Shown here piece after piece: positions 9,395-19,452 of a stretch of DNA of 64,000 bases. Below the pieces are notes generated by a model. It saw only the letters and a program-made list of their open reading frames with translations. It did not search any database and was not told the DNA's origin. Origin of the DNA: Rossellomorea marisflavi (GTDB lineage Bacteria > Bacillota > Bacilli > Bacillales > Bacillaceae_B); contig CP033051.1 in NCBI GenBank assembly GCA_003667865.1, forward strand, positions 2,005,501 through 2,069,500, in the 5' to 3' direction. Numbering within the stretch: the stretch's first letter is position 1; every line of letters starts with the position of its first letter. The translations under genes and the position numbers were made by a program.

Positions 9395-11569
9395 GTGCTA
9401 ACTATAAAAGACAGTTTTGATTTAAATGAAGAGAATAAACTAGTATTACCAGATTTTCAACGGAATTATGTTTGGGATTACGAAAAACAGAGAAGTCTTC
9501 TATCCTCTATTTTTACTTCTTTACCAATGGGTGGGGTACTTATATTAAAAGGAGAACTTAAAGAATTTGTTGCTAAGGAGTTGTGTTTTCTTAAAGAATT
9601 AGAAATCTCTGAGGAAGAACGCACTAAAGAATGTTTTTTCTTACTTGATGGTCAACAGAGATTATCAACCATTAAAAGTGCGTTTAGTGATTTCTTTTAT
9701 GACAAAGAGAACTGGAGACATGTTTGGGACAACCTATATCCTAAATTAAGGACAAGATGGTTCTTTAGAGTTAAGCCTAGAACTGGGGAAGAAGATATTT
9801 TTGGTTGGGATAATTTAACCTTTGAAGGTCTAGATAAATTAGAACCAGATCAGGTTATTGAGTTTATTGAAGTTAAAAATGTTTTAAAAACTAAGGATCT
9901 AGACAAATGGTTCCACCCTGGCTATTCACCTAAAGATGAAAATGGTGAAGCCTTATCTGGAAGTAAATTAAAAACGTACATTGCAAAGCAAGCAGTTTCA
10001 GATTTTTTAGTTCCTATGTATAGTGTGTATCAACCCCCTTCACGCAAAAAGGAAAGAAAGCCTTTGCATGAATCAGTCTTGCAAAAACTAGCTAATGACA
10101 GGGTTGAAGAATTAAAGGCTGAAGTTGAGGACGGAAAAAAGGATATTATAGACCTCCTATCTGAGGTAGAGCCAGATATAGGTGAGTACTATGAAAATAA
10201 CGACGAACACGAAATCCGTAATGCTTGGTCTATGTTAGCTGCAAAGTGGAGTGAAAAGGTAAATAAATTCCTAACAGAACTAATAGATCAAAAGATACCA
10301 AATATTGAATTACCAGCTGATCAAATCAGTAGAGCAATCGCAATTTTCGAAAGTATTAATTCAAATCCAACTGCGTTAGATAATTTTGATATTATCGTTG
10401 CCAAAGCGGCAAGAAATGATGAGGGTGGTTCATTATCATTAAGGATACACAATGAATTGAAGAAAGAAATTGATCTTTCTGAGGCACTATTAGAGGGGAT
10501 TATGGGTGAAAAACCGGTGTCATGGACCTCTGAAATCATGGGAACGTTAGAGAATAATGAAATATCAAAGAGTGTTAAGAAGCAATTTTTAAACCTGCTC
10601 TCAATATTCTCTCATTACACTAATGGACAAGATAATGATTTAAAGATAGATCATATTAAGAAAAAGAAACATTTATCGCTAAATCACATCCAAATAAAAG
10701 AAAATACAGAATTAACTTTAAAAGCATTGATTAGAGCATTCGCATTTCTACAATTCAGATGCGGAGTGATCAAACTTTCTTCTCTACCATACGAATTAAT
10801 GATATTACCTATAGCGAATCTTATCGTAGATGATAGTGTTTGGAATAATAAGTATAAGTTAGATAAGATTGAATACTGGTATTGGATATCCATATTTAGT
10901 GGAAGATATAGGGAGAGACAGAATGAACAATGTATTAATGATATCAAAGATTTAAATGATCTAGTAAATAACGGAGAAAATAAGTTTAAAACATGGTATA
11001 CACACATTTTAAACGAACCAGGGTATTCAAGTAAGGACGTTCTTATGTTAAAAGATCAAAACCATGATATACCGGGAGCTATTAAGACTAGTCTGCTACA
11101 ATATATAATAAGTAGGCAACCTTTTGACTTTTTGCCGAATGCTAGTAAGTTATATTTAAACTCTTGGGATATAGCTAGGGAAAAAGAAGTGACTGTCGAT
11201 AATAATGTTTTTACGCTTAAAGTACAGGATCATCACATATGTCCTTTATATGAAGTCACAAGAATTGGTGAGACTACTGCTAAACTAAGAAATGAAAAAC
11301 ATATCTTAAATAGTCCCTTGAATAGGACTTTTATTTCATCCTATTCTAATTCAAAAATTAGTTCTAAATCTCCTAGCGATTATTTAAAATACGTTAACAA
11401 TTCGTCTGTAAGAAATCACTTTATTCCAACTCCATTTGAGGACAGATATACAAAGAAAGATGGCGAAAATATACAGCAATACTATGAAAGAATACTAAGT
11501 GAAAGATATACAAAGATATCAGATGGGATAAAAGATGAGCTAGATAAACTAAATCCGATATCTACTTAA
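9395..11569 (+). CDS. sspE: DUF262/DUF1524 protein, SspE-like phosphorothioate-dependent effector
   Basis: 724-residue protein. The N-terminus is a DUF262 (ParB/Srx-like NTPase) domain with PDFQRNYVW at 19-27 and DGQQRLST at 85-92. The C-terminus carries a DUF1524-like HNH segment (DHHICPLYE, later NSPLNR). This architecture is that of SspE, which senses phosphorothioates through the DUF262 domain and nicks unmodified phage DNA; GmrSD-type type IV enzymes share both domains. Because it directly follows the SspBCD-like operon, SspE is preferred. I chose GTG 9395, with GGGAGG 7 nt upstream; an in-frame TTG at 9380 lies upstream of that site. It has its own terminator and probably its own promoter. 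Confidence 0.75.
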   Translation: MLTIKDSFDLNEENKLVLPDFQRNYVWDYEKQRSLLSSIFTSLPMGGVLILKGELKEFVAKELCFLKELEISEEERTKECFFLLDGQQRLSTIKSAFSDFFYDKENWRHVWDNLYPKLRTRWFFRVKPRTGEEDIFGWDNLTFEGLDKLEPDQVIEFIEVKNVLKTKDLDKWFHPGYSPKDENGEALSGSKLKTYIAKQAVSDFLVPMYSVYQPPSRKKERKPLHESVLQKLANDRVEELKAEVEDGKKDIIDLLSEVEPDIGEYYENNDEHEIRNAWSMLAAKWSEKVNKFLTELIDQKIPNIELPADQISRAIAIFESINSNPTALDNFDIIVAKAARNDEGGSLSLRIHNELKKEIDLSEALLEGIMGEKPVSWTSEIMGTLENNEISKSVKKQFLNLLSIFSHYTNGQDNDLKIDHIKKKKHLSLNHIQIKENTELTLKALIRAFAFLQFRCGVIKLSSLPYELMILPIANLIVDDSVWNNKYKLDKIEYWYWISIFSGRYRERQNEQCINDIKDLNDLVNNGENKFKTWYTHILNEPGYSSKDVLMLKDQNHDIPGAIKTSLLQYIISRQPFDFLPNASKLYLNSWDIAREKEVTVDNNVFTLKVQDHHICPLYEVTRIGETTAKLRNEKHILNSPLNRTFISSYSNSKISSKSPSDYLKYVNNSSVRNHFIPTPFEDRYTKKDGENIQQYYERILSERYTKISDGIKDELDKLNPIST

Positions 11570-11606
11570 AAGACTATTTCTAAGACGAAAATAAAATATA
11601 CTAAGA

Positions 11607-11637
11607 ACTGCTGTAGATAATGTTACAGCAGTTTTTA
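11607..11637 (+). terminator. Intrinsic terminator after sspE-like gene
   Basis: ACTGCTGTA, short loop, TACAGCAGT then TTTTT. Confidence 0.8.
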
Positions 11638-11724
11638 ATTTAGTTTTGTAAGAGGGAATTATTGAAGGAATAGGCTTCTTAAAAAGGTTCTGTTTAATAT
11701 TATAATAAAAATAGGAGTCCTTAT

Positions 11725-14001
11725 ATGATTGATAACCTTATGAAGTATTTATATGAGTTTTATAACATCAACAATAAATTTTTCTATGCCAATAATGAAT
11801 ACATATTACAAAATCATTCTGAAGATCAAACTGGAATTTCAGTAAACATATTTAATCCTAATGCAGATAAGGAAAAAGAATATACTGCTGCTTTTATTAA
11901 AGATGATTGGCTAAAAGAAGTTCTTAATAATATTGTAGAGAGGAAAGTTTTAGGAAATGAACTAAGACATGAGGGCTTACCTGGACTTTTTATTTGTGAA
12001 TTATTATCAAAACTACCTTTTATTAATAAAAGTTCTAATAATAGTCTCGGGTTAAGAACGTTCAGTACATCAGATTTGCCAGGTCACTTTAATAATTCTA
12101 TGAGATTTTTGAGTGAACAATCTTTAGACTTCAGGAAATTAATATTAGGTTCTCCTTTCTTTAACCTTATATATAACTTGCTGAATAGTATGTCAGCTTT
12201 TTCATTACAGCAAAAAAGGGAAATACTCCTAAATGTTATGTACATTACTGTTAAAAGTTCTACTGGAGGTACTCCTATTACAGAGTCAGTTGCTATACGG
12301 AGATTAGGTGATACATTAACCTGGCTTCAAGAATTTAGAATGATAGATGAGAACCTTGAGCATCTAAGAGATCTAAAAAATACAAAAGAAATCAATTACT
12401 GGTGGGTAAATCAAGGACAAAGTGCAAAAGAACAAACTGAAGGTGGTTTCCTCTGGTCTCCAAAAACAGATAAAAAAGGAACCCCTCTTAGCCACCATAA
12501 TGACGTGATGAAGGCTGAACCTGGTGACATTGTAATTGCATACTCGGATGTTGCAATACGTTCTATTTGTGTAGTAGAGAAATCATCACAGGATAAACCA
12601 AAACCTTCAACTTTTGCAGGACATAATAATTGGGGAGAGCAAGGTAATTTGTTAAAAGTTAATTTCTATGCTCTTGAATCACCTATCAATAAGATAGAGA
12701 TACCAGAACAATGGAGAACGGAAGAGGATGGGCCTTTTGATCGAAATGGTAATGTTAAACAAGGATATTTCTATGAGATAACAAAAGTATTTGGTAAGAA
12801 GTTATTAAGTAAGTTTAGAGATAGAATTCCTGAGGAAATCCTTAGGCATATCCAGCTACCTGAGAATAATTCTGAGATTTATGGTGGATCACAAAGTATG
12901 GTCTTTTCGAGTGATCACGAATTAATTGAGCATATTTATACATTTATTACGTCAAAGGGCTTTCTATATTCTAAAGATCAAATCACTAATTTTTATTTAT
13001 CCTTAAAAACCAAACCCTTTGTCATCCTCTCAGGCATTTCCGGAACAGGAAAAACAAAAATTGTTCAACTCTTTGCTGAAAGCCTTGGAGCAACAGAAGA
13101 AAACGGGCAATTTACTCTGATTCCTGTTAGACCCGACTGGAGTGATGGTTCAGATTTAATAGGATATGAGAACATAAAAGGAGAGTTCCAACCTGGTCCT
13201 TTTACGAAAGTGTTAGCCGAGGCAAACAGGCTAGAAAATCGACATAAACCATATTTTGTCTTACTAGATGAAATGAACTTAGCTCGAGTAGAGTACTACT
13301 TTAGTGATTTATTAAGTGTCATGGAGAGCCGAAAAATAATTAATGGAGACTTTTTATCCACTCCAGTTGTGAATCGAGAAGAGACGGGAACTCTTTATTT
13401 AAGAGATAACATCTATATTATTGGTACTGTAAACATGGATGAAACAACTCACCCATTCAGCCCGAAGGTGTTAGACCGTGCGAACACGATTGAATACAAT
13501 GATGTCTATATAAATAACTTTGGATTTCTTTCAACTATAGCTGAGCCAAAATCAGTATCTATTTCAAATGAACAGATTTCTGGGAAATATCTAACAATTA
13601 AAGATGCATTCTATGAGCAGGAAGAGCTTATCCTTGACATCACAGATTGGCTAATGGAAATCAACGCTATTCTAGAACCTACTAAATCACATTTTGGGTA
13701 TCGTGTTCGAGATGAAGTTTGTTTTTATATGATTTATAACGAAAAGGAAGAACTGATGGACCGTAATAATGCGTTTGATCATCAGCTCCATCAAAAGATT
13801 TTACCAAGATTAACGGGAAATGATTTGAAAACCGAGCATGCACTAAAAGAGCTTTTCCGTTTCTGTACAAACCATAAGTGGGCGGAGCAGGATATCAAGC
13901 AAATCCTAGAAGAAGCTCGTTTTAAAAAATCCGCAGAAAAGCTTTCTAATATGATTGTAAAGATTCAGCATGATGGGTTTACATCGTTCTGGGGTCAATA
14001 A
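11725..14001 (+). CDS. McrB-like AAA+ GTPase/ATPase with EVE-like domain
   Basis: 758-residue McrB-type AAA+ protein. Residues 1-200 are unassigned. About 225-345 look like an EVE/PUA-type modified-base reader (NYWWVNQGQSAKEQ, then GGFLWSPK and a GDIVIAY stretch). The AAA module has Walker A SGISGTGKT near 436-444, Walker B LLDEMN near 515-521, and the McrB signature GTVNMD near 566-571 followed by SPKVLDRAN. McrB hydrolyses GTP and drives an McrC nuclease to cut modified DNA (type IV restriction). The nuclease gene follows after 11 nt. An AGGAG sits upstream of ATG 11725 and a TATAAT is at 11701, with no clear -35. Confidence 0.85.
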   Translation: MIDNLMKYLYEFYNINNKFFYANNEYILQNHSEDQTGISVNIFNPNADKEKEYTAAFIKDDWLKEVLNNIVERKVLGNELRHEGLPGLFICELLSKLPFINKSSNNSLGLRTFSTSDLPGHFNNSMRFLSEQSLDFRKLILGSPFFNLIYNLLNSMSAFSLQQKREILLNVMYITVKSSTGGTPITESVAIRRLGDTLTWLQEFRMIDENLEHLRDLKNTKEINYWWVNQGQSAKEQTEGGFLWSPKTDKKGTPLSHHNDVMKAEPGDIVIAYSDVAIRSICVVEKSSQDKPKPSTFAGHNNWGEQGNLLKVNFYALESPINKIEIPEQWRTEEDGPFDRNGNVKQGYFYEITKVFGKKLLSKFRDRIPEEILRHIQLPENNSEIYGGSQSMVFSSDHELIEHIYTFITSKGFLYSKDQITNFYLSLKTKPFVILSGISGTGKTKIVQLFAESLGATEENGQFTLIPVRPDWSDGSDLIGYENIKGEFQPGPFTKVLAEANRLENRHKPYFVLLDEMNLARVEYYFSDLLSVMESRKIINGDFLSTPVVNREETGTLYLRDNIYIIGTVNMDETTHPFSPKVLDRANTIEYNDVYINNFGFLSTIAEPKSVSISNEQISGKYLTIKDAFYEQEELILDITDWLMEINAILEPTKSHFGYRVRDEVCFYMIYNEKEELMDRNNAFDHQLHQKILPRLTGNDLKTEHALKELFRFCTNHKWAEQDIKQILEEARFKKSAEKLSNMIVKIQHDGFTSFWGQ

Positions 14002-14012
14002 GGGGTGGTTCT

Positions 14013-16508
14013 ATGATTCAATCAGAAACAAAAGAGTTAGTAGTGATTGAAACAGAGGACCTTTCTCTGTATATAAAAGGGCTTCCGTATAATTCTCGTT
14101 TTGAGAGCTTGTCTCGTTATCGTAGCCATACGAATGTTGAACAAGAAGTAATGGGATTTAAGTGGTCTGGAGTAGATGTTCAGTCCGTTGAAGTGTTTGA
14201 CATTCAAACAGGTGAATTACAACGAGCATTTGATAAAAGCTTTGCTCCTATATTTTTTGAAAATGGTGTTTACCAGTTAGTTATTACACCTAAGTCAGAA
14301 AAGGAACTTAAATTTTATCATGAGCATCCTGGATTGAGAGAATCTGTAACTCCTGTAGGGAGAGGGGAGAATCCTATATTAATGGGAAACCTCCAGTTTG
14401 TGAATGAGGTGGGATATTCAAGCTTCTCTATCTTCCATGGAGAGGAACCACTGCTAGAAATAACGTTAGAGATTTTTCCAACAAAGCTGAGCTATAAAGA
14501 TGATTATCAAAAGCTATTAGAAGAGGTAAACGATGAAGTATACAATTTAGCCTTTCATTTTATTAAGAAAACCTTTCTTGGAGCAACTGAGCATCTTTCA
14601 GAAAAGCCTTCATGGACAGAGTTCTTTCGTTTAATTGAACATTACTTTGTTGATTTTACAAAATCTATCAATCAAATTGAAGCTCAACCTCATCATCAAC
14701 TATTAACAGAACATCATAGGGTAAAAGGAGAACGAATTAAGCGTTTAGATCAGAAAGTTAGAAAGTATTTAAGAAGAAACCCTCAGTTGTTTAGGGAGAA
14801 TGAAAACGGAATACAAGTGGATTCTAAGTGCTTGTTTCCTACTAAAGGTCTCAATGCAAAAAAAACACTAACTTTTGATACTCTAGAGAATCGTTTTGTA
14901 AAGTGGATGATGGAAAGACTCATTAATAAGTTAATAGATTTACACAAACGAGTGAGTAATCGGAGTGGAAGATATGAAGGAACAATAGATACTTCTCTGC
15001 TTATAAAAATTGAGAGTATGCAAAATCGACTGAAGTTTCACCTATTAAAACCATTCTGGAGAAGTATTAGTCCTATTGATCGATCTATTTCAAATATGGT
15101 GATTCAAAGAAAATTAGGCTATCAAGATGCATATAAAATATATTTAATTGTTACTAGAGGGTTAGCGCTTCAAGGTGAACTGTTAAAAATGTCAGTGAAA
15201 GATGTAGCAACGTTATATGAATATTGGACGTATTTAAAGATGGGCCAAATTCTGAGGAGTCATTATACTGCTGAGCAACAAGATGTGGTAAAGATACGCC
15301 ACGGATCCTTGTTTGTAGATTTAGACCAAACCTCAAATGCAAAGCAGGTATTCCGTCATCCTCAAACAAACGAAAGAATCATATTATCGTTTCAAAAACG
15401 AGAAGGTAGATTACCAACCGTAGTTCAAAAGCCGGATATTATGCTTGAGGTAGAAAAGAAGCACTCTAATCATAGTTTTCATTATATTTTTGATGCTAAA
15501 TATCGAATTGATTTTGGGTTAAATACAAATGGGTCTAATATAAATGAGTCCTATAATGTGGGGCCTTTAGAGGAAGATATTAATACAATGCATCGTTACC
15601 GTGATGCGTTGGTAATGAAGATTCACGACTCTAATTTTTACGAACGCTTTGCTTTCGGAGCCTATGTATTATTCCCTTGGCATGATGAGTTTTATTATGA
15701 GGACCATCCATTCTATAAGAGTATAGATCAGGTGAATATTGGTGGATTGCCTTTTTTACCAAATTCTATCTCGTTAGTGGAACGACTCGTAGAGCGGCTG
15801 GTTGAGAGTAATCCTGAGGATTTACAGGAGGAAGGAATTTTACCGAAGGGCTCTTTTGCCCATTGGCAATCATCACTTGATGAGAAGGTATTGATTGTAT
15901 CTGTGAATAAAGTGGAATCTTATCAAAAATTTAAGAGAGAAGGATATGTAGAACTCTCTACCACAAATTTAAAACATGGCTGGCAGGAAGCGAAATATAT
16001 TGGTCTTTATGTAACAAACGAGGTTAGTCAACATTACGATGTCGAAAATGGAATTCGTTATTATGGAAGAATTCAGGATGTTAAGGTTAATGAATCTAGT
16101 GACTTGATTACATTGTCTTTTAGCCTGAACACCTGGAAAAGGTTAAGAAATTGTGTAAGTCCTCTAGGATATGGGATTCAATCACATGTATTAACTAATC
16201 TTTCTATCCTCAAGGATTCTAGTGAGCTTCCAGAGTTATTTTTAAAATCAATGGAAGAACAAAAGCTTTGGAGAATGTTAAGAAGGTTTTCAAGTAAAGT
16301 AAAAACACAGTTGGATAATCGAATGGTTGATGAGGCTCATAAAATTCAAGCTTATCAGTTAGGACATATAGAAGTTGTAGCAGACCCGGAGACAAATTCA
16401 ATTCAGATTACCCAACATGAAAATGTGCTAACCTCGTTTAGTTTTGATGAGTTAAAGAAATCACCACATCGTGTTTTTAAAGAAATTAAACAAAATGTAT
16501 TTATTTAA
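14013..16508 (+). CDS. McrC-like PD-(D/E)xK nuclease (DUF2357-type)
   Basis: 831-residue partner of the McrB-like protein. A PD-(D/E)xK core is visible as KPDIMLE near 474-480 and FDAKYRIDF near 493-501, preceded by a long DUF2357-like N-terminal region. Classical McrC is about 350 residues, so this is more than twice as long. The extra C-terminal 250 residues include a segment (about 625-705) that reads like another small beta-rich recognition domain. It is co-transcribed with the McrB-like gene with 11 nt between them, and a terminator follows. The most likely role is the endonuclease of a type IV-like complex. Confidence 0.75.
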   Translation: MIQSETKELVVIETEDLSLYIKGLPYNSRFESLSRYRSHTNVEQEVMGFKWSGVDVQSVEVFDIQTGELQRAFDKSFAPIFFENGVYQLVITPKSEKELKFYHEHPGLRESVTPVGRGENPILMGNLQFVNEVGYSSFSIFHGEEPLLEITLEIFPTKLSYKDDYQKLLEEVNDEVYNLAFHFIKKTFLGATEHLSEKPSWTEFFRLIEHYFVDFTKSINQIEAQPHHQLLTEHHRVKGERIKRLDQKVRKYLRRNPQLFRENENGIQVDSKCLFPTKGLNAKKTLTFDTLENRFVKWMMERLINKLIDLHKRVSNRSGRYEGTIDTSLLIKIESMQNRLKFHLLKPFWRSISPIDRSISNMVIQRKLGYQDAYKIYLIVTRGLALQGELLKMSVKDVATLYEYWTYLKMGQILRSHYTAEQQDVVKIRHGSLFVDLDQTSNAKQVFRHPQTNERIILSFQKREGRLPTVVQKPDIMLEVEKKHSNHSFHYIFDAKYRIDFGLNTNGSNINESYNVGPLEEDINTMHRYRDALVMKIHDSNFYERFAFGAYVLFPWHDEFYYEDHPFYKSIDQVNIGGLPFLPNSISLVERLVERLVESNPEDLQEEGILPKGSFAHWQSSLDEKVLIVSVNKVESYQKFKREGYVELSTTNLKHGWQEAKYIGLYVTNEVSQHYDVENGIRYYGRIQDVKVNESSDLITLSFSLNTWKRLRNCVSPLGYGIQSHVLTNLSILKDSSELPELFLKSMEEQKLWRMLRRFSSKVKTQLDNRMVDEAHKIQAYQLGHIEVVADPETNSIQITQHENVLTSFSFDELKKSPHRVFKEIKQNVFI

Positions 16509-16516
16509 TGTTTCAT

Positions 16517-16547
16517 GGACGCTTTATATTTAAAAGTGTCCTTTTTT
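16517..16547 (+). terminator. Intrinsic terminator after the McrC-like gene
   Basis: GGACGCTTT paired with AAAAGTGTCC (one wobble) followed by TTTTTT. Confidence 0.7.
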
Positions 16548-16553
16548 CTTTGG

Positions 16554-16586
16554 TTGACAATTACTTATATTACCAATACATATTCT
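16554..16586 (+). promoter_or_regulatory. Putative promoter of the SF1 helicase gene
   Basis: A perfect TTGACA (16554-16559) directly follows the terminator. The best -10 candidates are TACATA (17-nt spacer) or TATTCT (21-nt spacer), both poor, so only the -35 box is convincing. Confidence 0.35.
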
Positions 16587-16649
16587 CTCAATTTTAATTA
16601 AAATAGTTATAGGAATATTTCTATTTAAGAATTGAAGGGGAAATTCATA

Positions 16650-19247
16650 ATGGCAAGCATTCAAGAAGTTATCCAGCAATGGAAACAAGCCTTATATACA
16701 GAAGTGAAATATTTAAGGAATCAGGGGGGCTCACGTTATACCATTACAGATGGCAAATGTCTTCGTAAGACAGATAAAGGAGCAACATACTGGTTTATGC
16801 TTACATCGGATATTTTATTACCGGATTCTGCTCCTATTCGAGTTGAGGTTAAAGGTCTACAGTATCATGGAAAGGTGATCTCAGTTGAAGGCTTTGATTT
16901 AGTATTAGAAATGAAGGAGTACTTTGGTGATGTGGTAGACGAAGCTTACTTATTTAGTGAGCCTTGGGGATTATTAGATTCATTGTCTAATAGGCTAGAA
17001 AGCATACTGAATAGTGAAATTAAACAGAAGCGGGTTGTTCGGTTACTCTCAGGTAAAAGTCCAACTAAGCATCCAACTGATATCATAAAGAGCTCAGTTC
17101 ATGAAGTAACCCTTCGTGCAAAATATAATCCAACAACGTATATTTGGGGACCCCCTGGGACAGGGAAAACTTATACATTAGCAAGGATGATTGGGAAGCA
17201 ATATCTTTCTAAGAAAAGGATTTTGGTCATGGCCCATAGTAATGCAGCTGTAGATGTATTATTACTTGAATTAGCGGATTACATTCAAAAGAAGGCTTCA
17301 TGGGTATCAGGAGACATTCTCCGTTATGGATTTAGTGCAGATCCAAAAGTAAAAGAGTGTGATGATTTACTATCAGGGAAGCTCGTAGAAAAAAACAATC
17401 CAAACACTCGGGATAGAATCAAAAAACTTGAGTCTGAAAGATTGAGATTAAAGAAACTTCAAGAATTAAAAAGAAATCAAAAAGAAAGTCTTGCACAAGT
17501 TGAAACCGAACTTAATGAACTTAGGTCGAAAATAAAAGAAGAAGAGGCTAAATATATTGGTCAGGCATCCGTTCTTGGAGTCACTCTTTCTAAAGCGGCA
17601 ATGGACTCTTTAATTTATGAAAAGGAATTTGATTTAGTGGTAGTAGACGAAGTCAGTATGGCTTACATTCCTCAAATTGCATATGCAGCTTCTTTAGGTA
17701 AAAAAATTGTTGTCTGTGGGGACTTTAGACAATTACCCCCAATTGCGATGTCCGATTCTCTTTTAGTCGATATGTGGTTAAGAAGAGATATTTTCCATGC
17801 GGCTAAGATTGTTCAGGCTGTTGAAAAGGGACAGGAACATCCAAATCTATTTATGTTAAAAGAACAAAGAAGAATGCATCCGGATATCTCAAGTTTTACA
17901 AATAGATATATTTATCAAAATAAAGTTCTTGATTATAAAGGGGTAAAAACAGATCGTCAACCTATTGCCGAAAAAGGTCCGTTTCAAAAAGAAGCAGCAA
18001 CTCTAATAGATGTTTCAAAGATGGGTGCTTACTGTTTAAAGGATGCTTCATCTGACTCACGCTATAATATATTATCTGCTCTTCTTTCGCTTCAGTTCAT
18101 ACTAGCGGGTAAAAAAAATGGTATTGATTCAATAGGATTTATAGCTCCTTATAAAGCACAAGCTAGATTACTTGCAGCATGTATTCAAGAGCTTATTCCG
18201 GATAATTCATTAGATCAAGGGGATAAGAGAATCATGGCAGCAACAGTTCATAAGTTTCAGGGATCTGAGAGAGATATGATTGTGTTTGATCATGTAGACA
18301 GTTACCCTCAACAAAGGTCAGGTGTATTATTAACTGATGACAATAGTGATAGACTTATCAATGTTGCTGTTACAAGAGCAAAGGGGAAATTAATTTCAAT
18401 TGTTGACCGCAAATACCAAGATTCTAGGATATCCAAAACAAAGGCGTCTCGTGCTCTTACTGAACACCTATTTCATCAGAATGAATTTTATACACGATAT
18501 GAATTACCAGAAATTTTAAAAGAAAGCTTCCATACAAATTTAGAATGGTTTGAGGCAAATGAGAATCGTAAAGTATTAGAGGATTTTGAAAAGGCAAAAC
18601 AAATTGTAATCTCTGCACCTTATCCTTCTAAAATAGATAAAAAGATCTGGAATTCTCTTCTTACCGCAGAAAAGAAAGCAACCATCACCTTTATAACACC
18701 GAAACGAGACGGTATTCCATTAAAAAGCTTTGAACACATACCGCGAGACCTAGTTTTACCTTATATGATGATAGATAATGAGATTCTATGGGTAGGAACC
18801 CCTGTTATGAATAATACAAATTTTGACTCCTCTCCGGAACCTCCTTTTATCAAGTGTAGATTTGTCTCAAAACGTGTTGTAAAGCTATTAAATAGTTTTC
18901 TAAATGTCCAAACAGCTAAGTTTACAAAAGATGAAGTCCAACAAAAGCTAGCAACGTATCGACCTTCTTTTACATTGAAACAATACATTGCTACATGGGA
19001 CCAGTGTCCGGTATGTCGTAGTATCAGAACCGTAGAAACAGCTAAGAATGGAAAACTAATCTTGATCTGTAAGCATTGTGGTAAGGAAGGCGGAGTATCC
19101 AGAAAAATCCTACAAAAGTACATTGATTATATCCAACTTTCATGTCGATCCTGCAGCACCCCACTTGATGCTACTGGTGGAGGAAAAAATCTTGGGGCTG
19201 AGTGTGTTCGTTGTAATGAAAAAGTAGATGTGAAATCATTGTGGTAG
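16650..19247 (+). CDS. SF1 (Upf1-like) helicase with C-terminal zinc ribbons
   Basis: 865-residue superfamily 1 helicase. Walker A GPPGTGKT is near 167-174, motif II DEVSM near 333, motif III GDFRQLPPI near 357, and a UvrD-type motif VI VAVTRAKGK near 573. A charged coiled-coil-like insertion sits at about 250-295. Residues 620-760 resemble a PLD-fold segment but lack HxK..D, so it is probably inactive. Two zinc ribbons end the protein: CPVC..CKHC near 785-813 and CRSC..CVRC near 831-857. ATG 16650 has AAGGGGA upstream; the in-frame TTG at 16632 is before that site. It has its own promoter and terminator, and probably works with the McrBC-like pair. Confidence 0.8.
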   Translation: MASIQEVIQQWKQALYTEVKYLRNQGGSRYTITDGKCLRKTDKGATYWFMLTSDILLPDSAPIRVEVKGLQYHGKVISVEGFDLVLEMKEYFGDVVDEAYLFSEPWGLLDSLSNRLESILNSEIKQKRVVRLLSGKSPTKHPTDIIKSSVHEVTLRAKYNPTTYIWGPPGTGKTYTLARMIGKQYLSKKRILVMAHSNAAVDVLLLELADYIQKKASWVSGDILRYGFSADPKVKECDDLLSGKLVEKNNPNTRDRIKKLESERLRLKKLQELKRNQKESLAQVETELNELRSKIKEEEAKYIGQASVLGVTLSKAAMDSLIYEKEFDLVVVDEVSMAYIPQIAYAASLGKKIVVCGDFRQLPPIAMSDSLLVDMWLRRDIFHAAKIVQAVEKGQEHPNLFMLKEQRRMHPDISSFTNRYIYQNKVLDYKGVKTDRQPIAEKGPFQKEAATLIDVSKMGAYCLKDASSDSRYNILSALLSLQFILAGKKNGIDSIGFIAPYKAQARLLAACIQELIPDNSLDQGDKRIMAATVHKFQGSERDMIVFDHVDSYPQQRSGVLLTDDNSDRLINVAVTRAKGKLISIVDRKYQDSRISKTKASRALTEHLFHQNEFYTRYELPEILKESFHTNLEWFEANENRKVLEDFEKAKQIVISAPYPSKIDKKIWNSLLTAEKKATITFITPKRDGIPLKSFEHIPRDLVLPYMMIDNEILWVGTPVMNNTNFDSSPEPPFIKCRFVSKRVVKLLNSFLNVQTAKFTKDEVQQKLATYRPSFTLKQYIATWDQCPVCRSIRTVETAKNGKLILICKHCGKEGGVSRKILQKYIDYIQLSCRSCSTPLDATGGGKNLGAECVRCNEKVDVKSLW

Positions 19248-19255
19248 TAATAAAG

Positions 19256-19300
19256 GAAGGTTATCGTGTTTATATTTAACCACGTTAACCTTCTTTTTTT
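19256..19300 (+). terminator. Intrinsic terminator after the SF1 helicase gene
   Basis: GAAGGTTATCGTG paired with CACGTTAACCTTC (one internal mismatch), followed by seven T. Confidence 0.85.
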
Positions 19301-19452
19301 ATTAGAAAAGGTTAATTTATGATAACTATGCATTCAAACTAAATGTTCACATATTAGAATAGCCTAGCATTAAAGATATATGAAGGTATCTGGTAATATT
19401 TGTCGAAAGATTAGGGTGGTAACTATTATTAACGTTTGAAGGAGAGATACAA

